From Serinicoccus profundi (GTDB lineage: Bacteria > Actinomycetota > Actinomycetes > Actinomycetales > Dermatophilaceae), in the NCBI RefSeq assembly GCF_008001015.1, contig NZ_CP042862.1, positions 620,001 through 684,000 on the forward strand: a stretch of 64,000 nt of DNA. Direction: 5' to 3'. Positions 1 to 9,668 of the stretch are shown here, piece after piece (the stretch's first letter is position 1; every line of letters begins with the position of its first letter). Position numbers and translations under genes: made by a program. Below the pieces are notes generated by a model, which saw only the letters and a list, made by a program, of their open reading frames with translations, was not told the origin of the DNA and did not search any database.

Positions 1-2
1 GG

Positions 3-185
3 GCGGGCGTCATCGGCTGGGTGGTGCACCAGGGCTTCTTCCAGCGTCGCCTGGGTCTGGCCGACCTCACGGCGACCACCGCGGCGGGCTCGGAGAGCGT
101 CGTCGCCCCCAACATCCCGCTCGGCGTCGCGCTCGACCTCGCCGACGCCACGACCCCGGGAATGCTGGCGGGCTGGCGGGCGTAG
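3..185 (+). CDS. C-terminal end of a bacterial PH-domain (YdbT/DUF304-like) membrane protein, 5' end outside window
   Basis: The frame is open from the left edge to a TAG at 183-185 and gives about 60 residues. They contain GWVVHQGFFQRRLGLADLT, then TTAAGSESVVAPNIPL and a LADATTPGML end. This matches the last PH (DUF304) domain of the paired membrane-flanked PH proteins YdbS/YdbT, in which FFQRRLGLAxL and a closing TPG are typical. The role of the family is poorly defined (membrane-associated, linked to stress resistance in some Firmicutes). The gene ends 7 nt before the TPR gene and may share its transcript. The family call comes from motif memory only; the N-terminus and membrane segments lie outside the window. 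Confidence 0.7.
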   Translation, partial: AGVIGWVVHQGFFQRRLGLADLTATTAAGSESVVAPNIPLGVALDLADATTPGMLAGWRA

Positions 186-192
186 AGCAGGC

Positions 193-756
193 ATGGGTGA
201 CTTCGACATCGAGAAGCTGTTGGCCGAGCAGGGTGGGGCGCCCGAGGCGGCCGGGGACCGCGACGGTGCGAGCCGCGAGGGCTCCGCGACCGACGCCGAG
301 GTACCGGGCGGCGACGGCTCCGCGACCGACGCCGAGGTGCCGGGCGGCGAGGGCTCCGCGACCGACGCCGAGGGGCCGGGCGGCGACGGAGCGGTGGACC
401 TGACCTCGGCGTCCGGGGTGCGGATGGCTGACGACGCGGACCTCGACGACCACGCCCGCTACGACCGCGCCACCTTCGCCTTCGAGACCAAGGACTACCT
501 GCGGGCGGCCGCGCTCCTCGGACCGTTGGCCGAGGCCGACCCGGGCAATGCCGAGGTGCGGCTACTGCTGGCCCGCAGCTACTACCACTCCGCGCGGCTG
601 GGCCGGGCCGAGACCGAGCTCCGGGCGCTCCTCGAGCGTTGGCCCAGCGAGGCCTACGCCCACCTCGTCCTGGCCCGCACCCTGCAGCGCGCGGGCCGCG
701 CCGAGGAGGGCGCCCCGCACCTCAAGATCGCCGAGGCGATGGGCCTGGAGGCCTAG
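193..756 (+). CDS. TPR-repeat protein with a low-complexity acidic N-terminus
   Basis: The 187-residue protein starts at ATG 193. Residues about 1-85 are disordered, Gly/Asp/Ala-rich, and include three near-identical 12-residue repeats (GSATDAEVPGGD type). Residues about 90-185 form helical tetratricopeptide repeats: YDRATFAFETKDYLRAAALL, then AEVRLLLARSYYHSARL, then AYAHLVLARTLQRAGR. TPR domains mediate protein-protein contacts, and no catalytic motif is visible. Similar small TPR proteins occur in actinobacteria without an assigned role. The next gene starts one base after the stop, so the two are probably co-transcribed and translationally coupled. Confidence 0.75.
   Translation: MGDFDIEKLLAEQGGAPEAAGDRDGASREGSATDAEVPGGDGSATDAEVPGGEGSATDAEGPGGDGAVDLTSASGVRMADDADLDDHARYDRATFAFETKDYLRAAALLGPLAEADPGNAEVRLLLARSYYHSARLGRAETELRALLERWPSEAYAHLVLARTLQRAGRAEEGAPHLKIAEAMGLEA
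280..387 (+). repeat. Three in-frame 36-bp tandem repeats inside the TPR gene
   Basis: Three consecutive 36-bp units begin at 280, 316 and 352, each starting GGCTCCGCGACCGACGCCGA. They differ at a few positions (GTACCG/GTGCCG/GGGCCG, GGCGAC/GGCGAG) and encode GSATDAE(V/G)PGG(D/E). The unit is a multiple of three, so copy-number change by slippage would lengthen or shorten the linker without a frameshift. Confidence 0.9.
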
Positions 757-757
757 C

Positions 758-1228
758 GTGGACGAGCGGCCCGGCACGCAGGCGCGCACGACCGACCTGC
801 GCCGTGGTCGCATCGCCGGCCGGCTGCTCGTCCTGAGCCCGGGCGTCGTGGGGGCCCTGCACGTGACGCTGCTCCTCGCCGATCCCGGCCAGGGCGCCCC
901 CGCGGACGTCCCCTCCGGGGATCCCCACGGCTATGCGCTCTTCGCCGCCACCTTCCTGGCGTTCGTGGCGCTGCCGGTCCTGCTGGGCCTGGGACTTTGG
1001 GGTGGGCATGGCCTGCGTCGCCAGCGGCGCTCGGGGGTGGTGCTGCTCCTGCTCGCGGCCGCCGCCGGCCTGCTCCAGTGCGCCCTCTTCCTGTGGCTCA
1101 CCCCCGCCTGGGGGCCGTACGCCGTCGTCACGCTGCTCACGGTCCTTGCCGTCCTCTGGGTGCTCGTGGTGCTCGGGTGCGCGCTGCTCGTGGCCCGCAC
1201 ATGGCGGGCGGTGGGCGGCCCTCGCTGA
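758..1228 (+). CDS. Small four-helix membrane protein of unknown function
   Basis: The GTG at 758, one base after the TPR gene's TAG, gives 156 residues. There are four hydrophobic segments: around LLVLSPGVVGALHVTLLLA, ALFAATFLAFVALPVLLGLG, GVVLLLLAAAAGLLQCALFL and YAVVTLLTVLAVLWVLVVLG. The N-terminus and the loop after helix 2 are Arg-rich, which suggests a cytoplasmic location for them. No conserved domain is recognised. The tight spacing to the TPR gene suggests one operon. The stop is followed directly by the repeat array, and no separate terminator is evident. Confidence 0.65.
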   Translation: MDERPGTQARTTDLRRGRIAGRLLVLSPGVVGALHVTLLLADPGQGAPADVPSGDPHGYALFAATFLAFVALPVLLGLGLWGGHGLRRQRRSGVVLLLLAAAAGLLQCALFLWLTPAWGPYAVVTLLTVLAVLWVLVVLGCALLVARTWRAVGGPR

Positions 1229-1288
1229 GGGAGGGCACGGCATACCTCACGTCGCCAGCGACCATCTGCGACGCTCGGCTCTGCGACG

Positions 1289-1815
1289 CTCGGTGAGGAG
1301 GAGCGCGTGCACGGGTCCAATTCGGGTATGCCGCTGCCAGCGGTGAGGATGGGTGCGCGTGTACGGATCCTCTTCGGGTTTGCCGCGTCCAGCGGTGAGG
1401 ATGGGTGCGCGTGTACGGATCCTTCTCGGGTATGCCGCTGCCAGCGGTGAGGGGTCCGCGTGTACGGATCCTCCTCGGGTATGCCGCTGCCAGCGGTGAG
1501 GATCGCTGCGCGTGTACGGATCCTCCCCGCTGACGGCATACCTCCCGTCCCCGGAAGCCGTTGCCCGCGACCATCTGCGACGCTCGGTGAGGATGGGTGC
1601 GTGTGTACGGATCCTCCCCGCTGACGGCATACCCCCGTTCCCGGAAGCCGTCGCCGGCGACCATCTACGACGCTCGGTGAGGATGGGTGCGTGTGTACGG
1701 ATCCTCCCCGGGTAGGCCGCTGCTAGCGGTGAGGATGGGCGCGCGTGTACGGATCCTCCTCGGGTATGCCGCTGCCAGCGGTGAGGATGGGTGCGCCTGC
1801 ACGGATCCTCCCCAC
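1289..1815 (+). repeat. Intergenic array A: nine copies of a 52-bp hairpin-bearing repeat
   Basis: The core reads GGTGAGGATGGGTGCGCGTG then TACGGATCCTC. GAGGAT-type cores begin at about 1295, 1345, 1397, 1449, 1498, 1589, 1679, 1731 and 1783, so most spacings are exactly 52 bp. Each unit carries GAGGAT...ATCCTC as a 6-bp stem, and most also carry CCGCT-GCC-AGCGG as a second small stem that overlaps GGTATGCC. Around 1530-1710 the spacing rises to 90 bp because of an inserted module (GACGGCATACC ... GCGACCATCTGCGACGCTCGG). The array fills the gap between two convergent genes. It is stop-free in several frames but the period is not a multiple of 3, so it is not coding. Confidence 0.9.
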
Positions 1816-1824
1816 CGGCGAGGC

Positions 1825-3435
1825 TCAGGTCCAGAAGTCGAACCACATCCGCAGGTTCCAGGCCTCGCGCGGGATGGTGATGGCGGTGTGGACCGGCCAG
1901 TACCACGCGAAGGCGGCGATGGCGAGGGTGAGGTAGCCGATGACGACGACCGCGCCCCAGCGGCGCCGCTCCGGGCTCGCGTCGGCGCGGCCGAGCACGA
2001 GCGCCAGGCAGGTGACGACGACCAGGACGAGCCACGGCACGAAGGCGACGGCGTAGAAGCTGTAGATCGTGCGGGTCTGGTAGAGGAACCACGGCAGCCA
2101 GCCCGCGGCGATCCCCGCGAGCGCCGCCCCCGCGCGCCAGTCGCGGCCCAGCAGCCAGAGGAAGAGCACGACGAGCAGCCCGATCGTGGCGCCCCACCAG
2201 AGGACGATGTTGCCGAGGGAGGCGATGTACTCGACGCACTCGGCGACCTCGCAGCCCTTCTCGCCCTCCTTGGGCCACTCGGCGTAGAACAGCGTGGGTC
2301 GCCACTGCACGGTCCAGCTCCACGGGTTGGAGCTCCACGCGTGCTCGTTGGCGAGGTCGATGTGGAAGTTCCACTGCTCCACGTGGTAGGCCCACAGGGA
2401 GCGCAGCGGGTCGGGGACCAGCGCGGCCAGGCTCCCGGACGTCGCCGGGTTGTCGGCACCCCACTGCCGCTTCCACCCACCCTCGGTGGCGAACCACCCG
2501 GCCCAGCTGGCGACATACGTCATCAGAGCGGTCGGCACCATGAGCAGGAACGCGGGTATGCCGTCGCGCACCACGGTCCCGGCGAGCCAGTCGCGCGCCC
2601 CGACGGCGCGGCGGGCCCCGAGGTCCCAGGCGACGGTCATGAGGCCGAAGACGGCCAGGAAGTAGAGCCCCGACCACTTGGTGCCGATCGCCAGGCCCAG
2701 GCAGACACCCGCCGCCAGCCGCCACCACCGGATCCCCAGCGAGGGGCCCCACCAGCGGCGGGCGCGGGCCCACGCCGAGCGCGGCGCCCCTGTGCCCGAG
2801 CCGTGCGTGGCCTCCCACCACGGCCCCCACCGGTCCGCGAGCCGGCGTCGCCCCTGCTCCCGGTCCAGCAGCAGGGCGAGGAAGGCCAGCAGCACCCACC
2901 ACATGAGGAAGAGGTCGAGCAGACCGATCCGGGAGGAGGCGAAGTGGTGACCGTCCACCGCCAGCAGCGTCGAGGCGCTGATCGCCAGCAGCGCGTTCTT
3001 CCACAGCAGCCAGGCGACGACGCCGAGGACGGCGATCGACAGGGTGCCGATCGTGGCGGCGGACAACCGCCAGCCGAAGGGCGACTCCGGCCCGGTGACG
3101 AGCTCGCCGAGGCCGATCATCCACTTGCCCACCGGCGGGTGGACGACGAGGTCGGGCTGGTTGCCGAAGACGTCGGGGTTGCCGGCCGTCCACAGCTCGT
3201 CGGGCTCCTCCAGGCCGGCCTTGATCTCGCGCTCGTGGCCGAAGCGCACGAGGGACCAGGCCTGCTTGACGTAGTAGGTCTCGTCGAAGACGAGCCGGTC
3301 GGGGTAGCCCAGCCGCCAGAAGCGCAGGGCACCACCGATGAGGGTCACCAGGGCGATGCCGAGGGCGGCCACGCGACGCTGCCGGGCGAGTGCTGCGGGC
3401 GCCGGGCCGAGCAGGCGCTCCCGCAGTGACGTCAT
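1825..3435 (-). CDS. pmt: Dolichyl-phosphate-mannose (polyprenyl-P-Man) protein O-mannosyltransferase, GT39
   Basis: This 536-residue polytopic membrane protein is a GT-C glycosyltransferase that should transfer mannose from polyprenyl-phosphate-mannose to Ser/Thr of secreted proteins. The Asp-Glu pair essential in PMTs is in VFDETYYVKQAW at residues 51-52. A second loop has HPPVGKW, and the GHHFASSRIGLLDLFLMWW segment is also family-typical. About ten further transmembrane helices follow. The start ATG 3435 is chosen because a TACGAT -10 box lies 7 nt upstream, which implies a leaderless transcript. In-frame starts at 3444 and 3468 are alternatives but lack a ribosome site. The gene is divergent from sdhC and its 3' end abuts repeat array A. 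Confidence 0.88.
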   Translation of the reverse strand: MTSLRERLLGPAPAALARQRRVAALGIALVTLIGGALRFWRLGYPDRLVFDETYYVKQAWSLVRFGHEREIKAGLEEPDELWTAGNPDVFGNQPDLVVHPPVGKWMIGLGELVTGPESPFGWRLSAATIGTLSIAVLGVVAWLLWKNALLAISASTLLAVDGHHFASSRIGLLDLFLMWWVLLAFLALLLDREQGRRRLADRWGPWWEATHGSGTGAPRSAWARARRWWGPSLGIRWWRLAAGVCLGLAIGTKWSGLYFLAVFGLMTVAWDLGARRAVGARDWLAGTVVRDGIPAFLLMVPTALMTYVASWAGWFATEGGWKRQWGADNPATSGSLAALVPDPLRSLWAYHVEQWNFHIDLANEHAWSSNPWSWTVQWRPTLFYAEWPKEGEKGCEVAECVEYIASLGNIVLWWGATIGLLVVLFLWLLGRDWRAGAALAGIAAGWLPWFLYQTRTIYSFYAVAFVPWLVLVVVTCLALVLGRADASPERRRWGAVVVIGYLTLAIAAFAWYWPVHTAITIPREAWNLRMWFDFWT

Positions 3436-3442
3436 ACCCGTC

Positions 3443-3448
3443 ATCGTA
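3443..3448 (-). promoter_or_regulatory. -10 box of pmt, leaderless type
   Basis: On the minus strand TACGAT is followed by seven bases (GACGGGT) and then ATG at 3435. No purine-rich ribosome site lies upstream of that ATG. The spacing puts the transcription start at or next to the A of ATG. Confidence 0.5.
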
Positions 3449-3542
3449 GGCGCTGAGCTGCACGTCACCAGCGGCTCGGCGCCGGCGCCGGAGGACGGTG
3501 CGACGGTGGGAGGGTCGCGCTGAGGCTGCGCGGGGCGGGCGG

Positions 3543-3548
3543 TAGAGT
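3543..3548 (+). promoter_or_regulatory. -10 box of sdhC, leaderless type
   Basis: TAGAGT is followed by seven bases and then the GTG start at 3556. There is no Shine-Dalgarno. This promoter would drive sdhCAB. Confidence 0.5.
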
Positions 3549-3555
3549 CGGGGGC

Positions 3556-4257
3556 GTGGCCACGTCAACTGCTCCCGCGCGAGCGGCCCGCAAAGGGCCG
3601 CCGAGCATCCTGCTGAAGACCGTCGTCGCGGTCACCGGGGTGTTCTTCATCCTCTTCGTGCTCGTGCACATGTACGGCAACCTCATGATCCTCAGCGGAC
3701 CCGAGGCCTTCGACGAGTACGCCCACCACCTGCGGACCTTCGGGGAGCCGATGCTGCCCGAGCGTGGTCTGCTGTGGGTCGCGCGGATCGGTCTGCTGGC
3801 TTCAGTGCTGCTGCACATCTGGGCGAGCATGACGCTGTGGCGCCGGGCCGGCAGCGCCCGCAGCAGCAGGTATGCCGCGAAGCCGAAGACCAGCTACGGC
3901 ACCTTCTACGCCAAGGCCATGCGGTGGGGCGGGCTGGCGCTGCTCGCCTTCGTCGTCTTCCACATCCTGCACTTCACCACCCAGACCGTGACCATCGCCG
4001 GCGAGCACGCGAGCCCGGCCGAGCGGGTCATCACGAGCTTCGGCGTGTGGTGGGCGGTCCTCATCTACGCCGTCGCCATGGTCTTCCTCGGGATGCACCT
4101 GCTGCACGGGGTGTGGGGGGCCGCGATGACGCTGGGTCTCAACACCTCCCTGCAGCGGGCCGAGCAGATCAGGTTCGTCTCGATCCTGCTCGCGACGATC
4201 GTCGTCGTCGGCTTCCTCATCCCGCCCTTCGCCATCCTCTTCGGCTTCATCGAGTGA
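3556..4257 (+). CDS. sdhC: Succinate dehydrogenase cytochrome b558-type membrane anchor
   Basis: The 233-residue membrane protein (GTG start) has five hydrophobic helices and the His residues expected of a heme-binding anchor ([40 protein letters not shown]). The length and five-helix layout match the single-subunit b558 family (Bacillus type), which carries two hemes and needs no SdhD. None is present here: sdhA follows 8 nt downstream. The protein anchors SdhA/SdhB in the membrane and passes electrons to the quinone (menaquinone in most actinobacteria). First gene of sdhCAB, transcribed from a leaderless promoter. Confidence 0.92.
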   Translation: MATSTAPARAARKGPPSILLKTVVAVTGVFFILFVLVHMYGNLMILSGPEAFDEYAHHLRTFGEPMLPERGLLWVARIGLLASVLLHIWASMTLWRRAGSARSSRYAAKPKTSYGTFYAKAMRWGGLALLAFVVFHILHFTTQTVTIAGEHASPAERVITSFGVWWAVLIYAVAMVFLGMHLLHGVWGAAMTLGLNTSLQRAEQIRFVSILLATIVVVGFLIPPFAILFGFIE

Positions 4258-4265
4258 GTGCACCC

Positions 4266-6247
<1,982 letters not shown>

Positions 6248-6251
<4 letters not shown>

Positions 6252-6994
6252 GGATCTCGCTCAAGATCTGGCGCCAGGACGGGCCGACCGACGAGGGCCG
6301 CATGGTCGACTACCAGCTGGACGACGTCAGCGAGGACAGCTCCTTCCTGGAGATGCTGGACCTGCTCAACGAGCAGCTCATCGCCCGGGAAGAGGAGCCG
6401 GTGGCCTTCGACTCCGACTGTCGCGAGGGCATCTGCGGCATGTGCGGCGTCGTCATCAACGGCCAGGCGCACGGCCCGGAGCGCACCACCACCTGCCAGC
6501 TGCACATGCGCAGCTTCGACGACGGCGACGAGATCATCATCGAGCCGTGGCGCGCCGACCCCTTCCCGGTCATCAAGGACCTCTGTGTCGACCGCAGCTC
6601 CTTCGACCGGATCATCCAGGCCGGCGGCTTCATCTCCGCCAACACCGGCTCGGCGCCCGACGCGCACGCGACCCCCGTGCCCAAGGAGGACGCCGACCGC
6701 GCCTTCATGGCCGCCGAGTGCATCGGCTGCGGCGCCTGCGTCGCGGCCTGCCCCAACGCGGCGGGCATGCTCTTCATGGGTGCCAAGGTCACCCACCTCG
6801 GCGAGCTGCCCCAGGGCCAGCCCGAGCGAGAGGCCCGGGTGCTGGCCATGACCGAACAGCACGACCTCGAGGGCTTCGGTGGCTGCACCAACCTCGGCGA
6901 GTGCACCCGCGCCTGCCCCAAGGGCATCCCGCTCAACGTCATCAGCCAGCTCAACGCCGACTACCGGCACGCGGGCTACGGCGGGCGCGGCTGA
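6248..6994 (+). CDS. sdhB: Succinate dehydrogenase iron-sulfur subunit
   Basis: The 248-residue protein carries a plant-type [2Fe-2S] motif (Cys58, Cys63, Cys66 in CREGICGMC and Cys83). It also has the bacterial ferredoxin-like pattern [12 protein letters not shown] (Cys158, 161, 164, 168) and a second set in [19 protein letters not shown] for the [4Fe-4S] and [3Fe-4S] clusters. These clusters relay electrons from the SdhA flavin to the SdhC quinone site. The GTG start at 6248 overlaps the sdhA stop by four bases. It is the last gene of sdhCAB; 62 nt separate it from rsmI, which has its own promoter. Confidence 0.96.
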
Positions 6995-7043
6995 CGGCAG
7001 GCCCGCCACCTGCGGGAGTGCGTCGCTCTCCCGCACCCTCGCC

Positions 7044-7049
7044 TACCGT
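7044..7049 (+). promoter_or_regulatory. -10 box of rsmI, leaderless type
   Basis: TACCGT is followed by a seven-base spacer (GGGGGGT) and then ATG at 7057. Although G-rich, the spacer is too close to the ATG to serve as a ribosome site. Confidence 0.45.
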
Positions 7050-7056
7050 GGGGGGT

Positions 7057-7896
7057 ATGCCTGAAGCCGCGCTCGTCCTCGCCGCCACCCCCATCGGCGA
7101 CAGCCGCGACGCCAGCCCGCGGCTGCTGACCGAGCTCGAGCAGGCGCCGGTGGTCGCCGCCGAGGACACCCGGCGGCTGCGCCGGCTCACCGATCGCCTC
7201 GGGATCACCGTGTCCGGTGAGGTCGTGAGCTACCACGAGCACAACGAGGCCGCCCGTACCCCCGAGCTGGTCGAGCGCATCAGCGCCGGTGAGCGGGTGC
7301 TGCTCGTCACCGACGCCGGGATGCCCTCGGTCTCCGACCCCGGCTACCGCCTCGTCCAGGCCTGTGTCGCCGCCGACCTGCCGGTGACCTGCGTGCCCGG
7401 GCCCTCGGCGGTGCTCATGGCGCTGGCCGTCAGCGGGCTGCCGGTGGACAGGTTCTGCTTCGAGGGTTTCCTGCCGCGCAAGACGGGGGAGCGCGAGCGC
7501 ACGCTCGGGGCCCTGGTCGACGAGCCGCGCACCATGGTCTTCTTCGAGGCGCCCCACCGGCTGGCCTCGACCCTGACGTCGATGGCGGGTGTCCTGGGCG
7601 AGGACCGTCCCGCAGCCGTCTGCCGCGAGCTCACCAAGACCTATGAGGAGGTGCACCGCGGGCCGCTCGCCGACCTCGCCGCCTGGGCCGGTGACGGCGT
7701 CAAGGGGGAGATCACCGTCGTCGTGGCCGGGCGGTCACCGGCCGCCGCAGGCGACGTCGACCCGGCCGACGTCATACCTGAGATCCTCGAGCGCGTCGGG
7801 GCCGGGGAACGGCTCAAGGACGTGTGTCGCGACGTCGCCGCACGCAGCGGGCTGTCGAGCAGGACGCTCTACGACGCCGCCGTCCAGGCCCGCTGA
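7057..7896 (+). CDS. rsmI: 16S rRNA (cytidine-1402-2'-O)-methyltransferase
   Basis: The 279-residue TP-methylase family enzyme should 2'-O-methylate C1402 of 16S rRNA using S-adenosylmethionine. Diagnostic segments are the N-terminal LVLAATPIGD (family consensus LVxxPTPIGNL), AEDTRRLRRL, SYHEHNE, VLLVTDAGMPSVSDPGYRLV, the SAM pocket CVPGPSAVLMALAVSGLP, FEGFLPRK, FFEAPHRL and CRELTKTYEEVHRG. Length is normal. A C-terminal ERLKDVCRDVAARSGLSSRTLYD helix-turn-helix-like tail is typical of the family. The gene appears monocistronic with a leaderless promoter. Confidence 0.95.
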   Translation: MPEAALVLAATPIGDSRDASPRLLTELEQAPVVAAEDTRRLRRLTDRLGITVSGEVVSYHEHNEAARTPELVERISAGERVLLVTDAGMPSVSDPGYRLVQACVAADLPVTCVPGPSAVLMALAVSGLPVDRFCFEGFLPRKTGERERTLGALVDEPRTMVFFEAPHRLASTLTSMAGVLGEDRPAAVCRELTKTYEEVHRGPLADLAAWAGDGVKGEITVVVAGRSPAAAGDVDPADVIPEILERVGAGERLKDVCRDVAARSGLSSRTLYDAAVQAR

Positions 7897-8022
7897 CCCG
7901 GTGCTCGGGCTACGTCGCTGCGGGGCGGCCCGCGAGGTGGCGCCCTTGACAGACGCGGCGGGCATGGTTGACTGTCCGCGGCGCCGCAGAGCAGCGGGCC
8001 CCCGTGACGGAGGACGACACCG

Positions 8023-8451
8023 ATGACCTACAACTGGCAGGCGATCCTGGGCGGCCTCGTCGGCGGCGTGCTCGCCGGTCTCGTCGCGGGCTACGCCACG
8101 ACCCAGGTGCTGCCCGCCGCCTCAGCCGACTACAGCGTGACCGACATGCTCTGGGCCGCCGTGGTCGCCGCCGTGGGCGGGGTGTTCGGTGTCGCCGCCG
8201 GGTGGCTCGTCAACGCGCGCCGGGCCCGAGGACTCGGCGGGATCGCCGCCCTCACCAGCCTGCTCGGCTCGGTCATCGGGACGTATGCCTGGGCCCGTGT
8301 CGTCGGCCCGCTCGATGAGACCGGGCTGTTCGTCGTCGGGGGGATCCTCATGCTCGGCGGCGGCCTCATCATGCTCGCGGCGGTCTGCGGCCTCACCGCG
8401 GCGCTGCTGCGGGTGCAGTCGCCGGCCGTGGAGAGGCCCGCCCGCGCCTGA
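8023..8451 (+). CDS. Small membrane protein of unknown function
   Basis: The 142-residue protein starts at ATG 8023 with a good ribosome site (GGAGG at about 8010). It has four predicted helices: ILGGLVGGVLAGLVAGYATT, WAAVVAAVGGVFGVAAGWLV, GIAALTSLLGSVIGTYAWAR and FVVGGILMLGGGLIMLAAVC. The helices are Gly-rich with GxxxG-like spacing, which suggests tight packing or oligomerisation. No known domain is recognised. It converges on the DUF4126 gene with only 13 bp between the stops. Confidence 0.65.
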   Translation: MTYNWQAILGGLVGGVLAGLVAGYATTQVLPAASADYSVTDMLWAAVVAAVGGVFGVAAGWLVNARRARGLGGIAALTSLLGSVIGTYAWARVVGPLDETGLFVVGGILMLGGGLIMLAAVCGLTAALLRVQSPAVERPARA

Positions 8452-8464
8452 CGCTCGCCGGTGC

Positions 8465-9076
8465 TCAGCTGTAGCCGGCGTCCGCCATGAGCTGGTCGCG
8501 GTGCGCCCGGCGTCGACGGCCGCGACGCCAGAGCACGAAGCCGCCCCAGAGCAGGAGCAGCAGCAGGAAGATCACGAGCACCGGCAGGAAGATCGCGACG
8601 AGCGACAGCGTCAGCGCCGCGCCGTCCTCCGCCGCCGAGACGACCGGGGTGCCCAGGCCACCCGTCGTGGTGTTGACGACCGGCCGGCTCACCGCTTTGC
8701 CGGTGTGGACGATCCCGGCGGTGATGATGCCGAGCAGCACACCCACCCAGGGGTTGTCCTGCATGAAGTTCGAGCCCTGCTCGAAGTCCTCCGCGGCCGT
8801 CGTGGCGGCAAAGATCAGGCCCCCTGTGGCCGGGCGCACGAAGGTGCCGACGGCGTCGTTGAGGTGGTCGACGATGGCCACCTTGTCGAGCACGACCTCG
8901 GAGAGCAGGAGCACGGCGGCGATGCCGATGGCCCAGTTGGACTCGATCCAGGCGTACTGGTGGGGCAGGTTGATGACGTCGGTGAAGCGGGCGATGAGCG
9001 CGACGAGGATGAACGGGATGTAGGCGTTCAGCCCCGCCGCGGCCGACAGTCCGGCACCGGTGAGGGCAGCGAGCAC
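8465..9076 (-). CDS. DUF4126-type integral membrane protein
   Basis: The 203-residue protein opens VLAALTGAGLSAAAGLNAYIPFILVALIARF, the hallmark of DUF4126. A hydrophobic core follows (VLLLSEVVLDKVAIVDHLND, PATGGLIFA, GVLLGIITAGIVHTGKAVSRP, GALTLSLVAIFLPVLVIFLLLLLLWGG) and the Arg-rich tail is cytoplasmic. The function of the family is unknown. The GTG at 9076 is chosen because GGAGG sits 7 nt upstream. The frame extends in-frame further 5' to 9130, but those residues are hydrophilic and unconserved in character. Confidence 0.75.
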   Translation of the reverse strand: MLAALTGAGLSAAAGLNAYIPFILVALIARFTDVINLPHQYAWIESNWAIGIAAVLLLSEVVLDKVAIVDHLNDAVGTFVRPATGGLIFAATTAAEDFEQGSNFMQDNPWVGVLLGIITAGIVHTGKAVSRPVVNTTTGGLGTPVVSAAEDGAALTLSLVAIFLPVLVIFLLLLLLWGGFVLWRRGRRRRAHRDQLMADAGYS

Positions 9077-9211
9077 GTCATGGCCTCCTGACTCGGGCGA
9101 CTCCCGGCGGGAGCGCTCACGACCAGTCAACCACGCGGCATACCTGCGATCTTCCCGGCAGACGCGGCCGAGGGCGCCAGGAGCGCCGATCAGGTATGCC
9201 GCGGGGTCCGC

Positions 9212-9655
9212 TCACGCCAGGTCGTCCAGCGTCATCGCTTCCGGGTCGTAGTCCTTGCGCTCCACGAGGACCATCCAGTTGCCGGAGTTGTCGCGCATGA
9301 GCGCCTCGACGCCGTAGGGGCGCTCGGTCGGCTCCTGGAGGAACTCCACGCCCTTGGCCACCAGCTCGGCGTGGGTGGCGCGACAGTCGTCGACGGTCAG
9401 GCCGACCCCGGGCAGACCGCCGTCGGCCTGCGCCCGGCGCATCGCCTCGACCAGCTCGGGGGAGAGCGGCTCCCCGGGGGTGGTGAGGTGCAGGTGCAGC
9501 TCGGGCTGCTGGGGGTGGATGACGGTGAGCCAGCGGAAGTCGGGGCCCAGCTGGACGTCGTCGGCCTTCTGGAAGCCGAGGACGTCGGTGTAAAAGGCGA
9601 GGGACTCGTCCAGGTCGGTGACCCAGACGCTGACGAGGGAGACGTTGGTGATCAT
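9212..9655 (-). CDS. VOC-fold (glyoxalase/bleomycin-resistance type) protein
   Basis: The 147-residue single-domain vicinal-oxygen-chelate protein has paired beta-alpha-beta-beta-beta modules. The N-terminal signature is VSVWVTDLDESLAFYTDVLGFQ, and the second module has GLPGVGLTVDDCRATHAELVAKGVEF and DNSGNWMVLVERKDYDP. Metal-binding candidates are His/Glu in ELHLHLTTPGEP and Glu near the C-terminus. The substrate cannot be told. It starts 11 bp after the AraC-type regulator gene on the same strand, a common actinobacterial pairing. A TAGCGT box 7 nt before the ATG shows it can also be transcribed alone as a leaderless message. Confidence 0.85.
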   Translation of the reverse strand: MITNVSLVSVWVTDLDESLAFYTDVLGFQKADDVQLGPDFRWLTVIHPQQPELHLHLTTPGEPLSPELVEAMRRAQADGGLPGVGLTVDDCRATHAELVAKGVEFLQEPTERPYGVEALMRDNSGNWMVLVERKDYDPEAMTLDDLA

Positions 9656-9662
9656 GGGCCCG

Positions 9663-9668
9663 ACGCTA
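9663..9668 (-). promoter_or_regulatory. -10 box of the VOC gene, overlapping the 3' end of the AraC gene
   Basis: On the minus strand TAGCGT is followed by seven bases and then ATG at 9655. The box overlaps the stop region of the upstream regulator gene, so the VOC gene seems to have its own leaderless promoter. Confidence 0.45.

Noticed and set aside
1247-1815. Long open frames through array A encoding repeats such as GEDPYTRTHPHRW and RIRTRAPILTAG
   Set aside because: The 52-bp period is not a multiple of three, so the same DNA cycles through all frames. The frames lack a ribosome site and stay open only because the unit is GC-rich and stop-poor.
1687-3429. Plus-strand open frame of 580 codons opposite pmt
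   Set aside because: It runs through the repeat array into the antisense of pmt. The residue pattern is low-complexity Gly/Pro/Arg/Asp with no domain.
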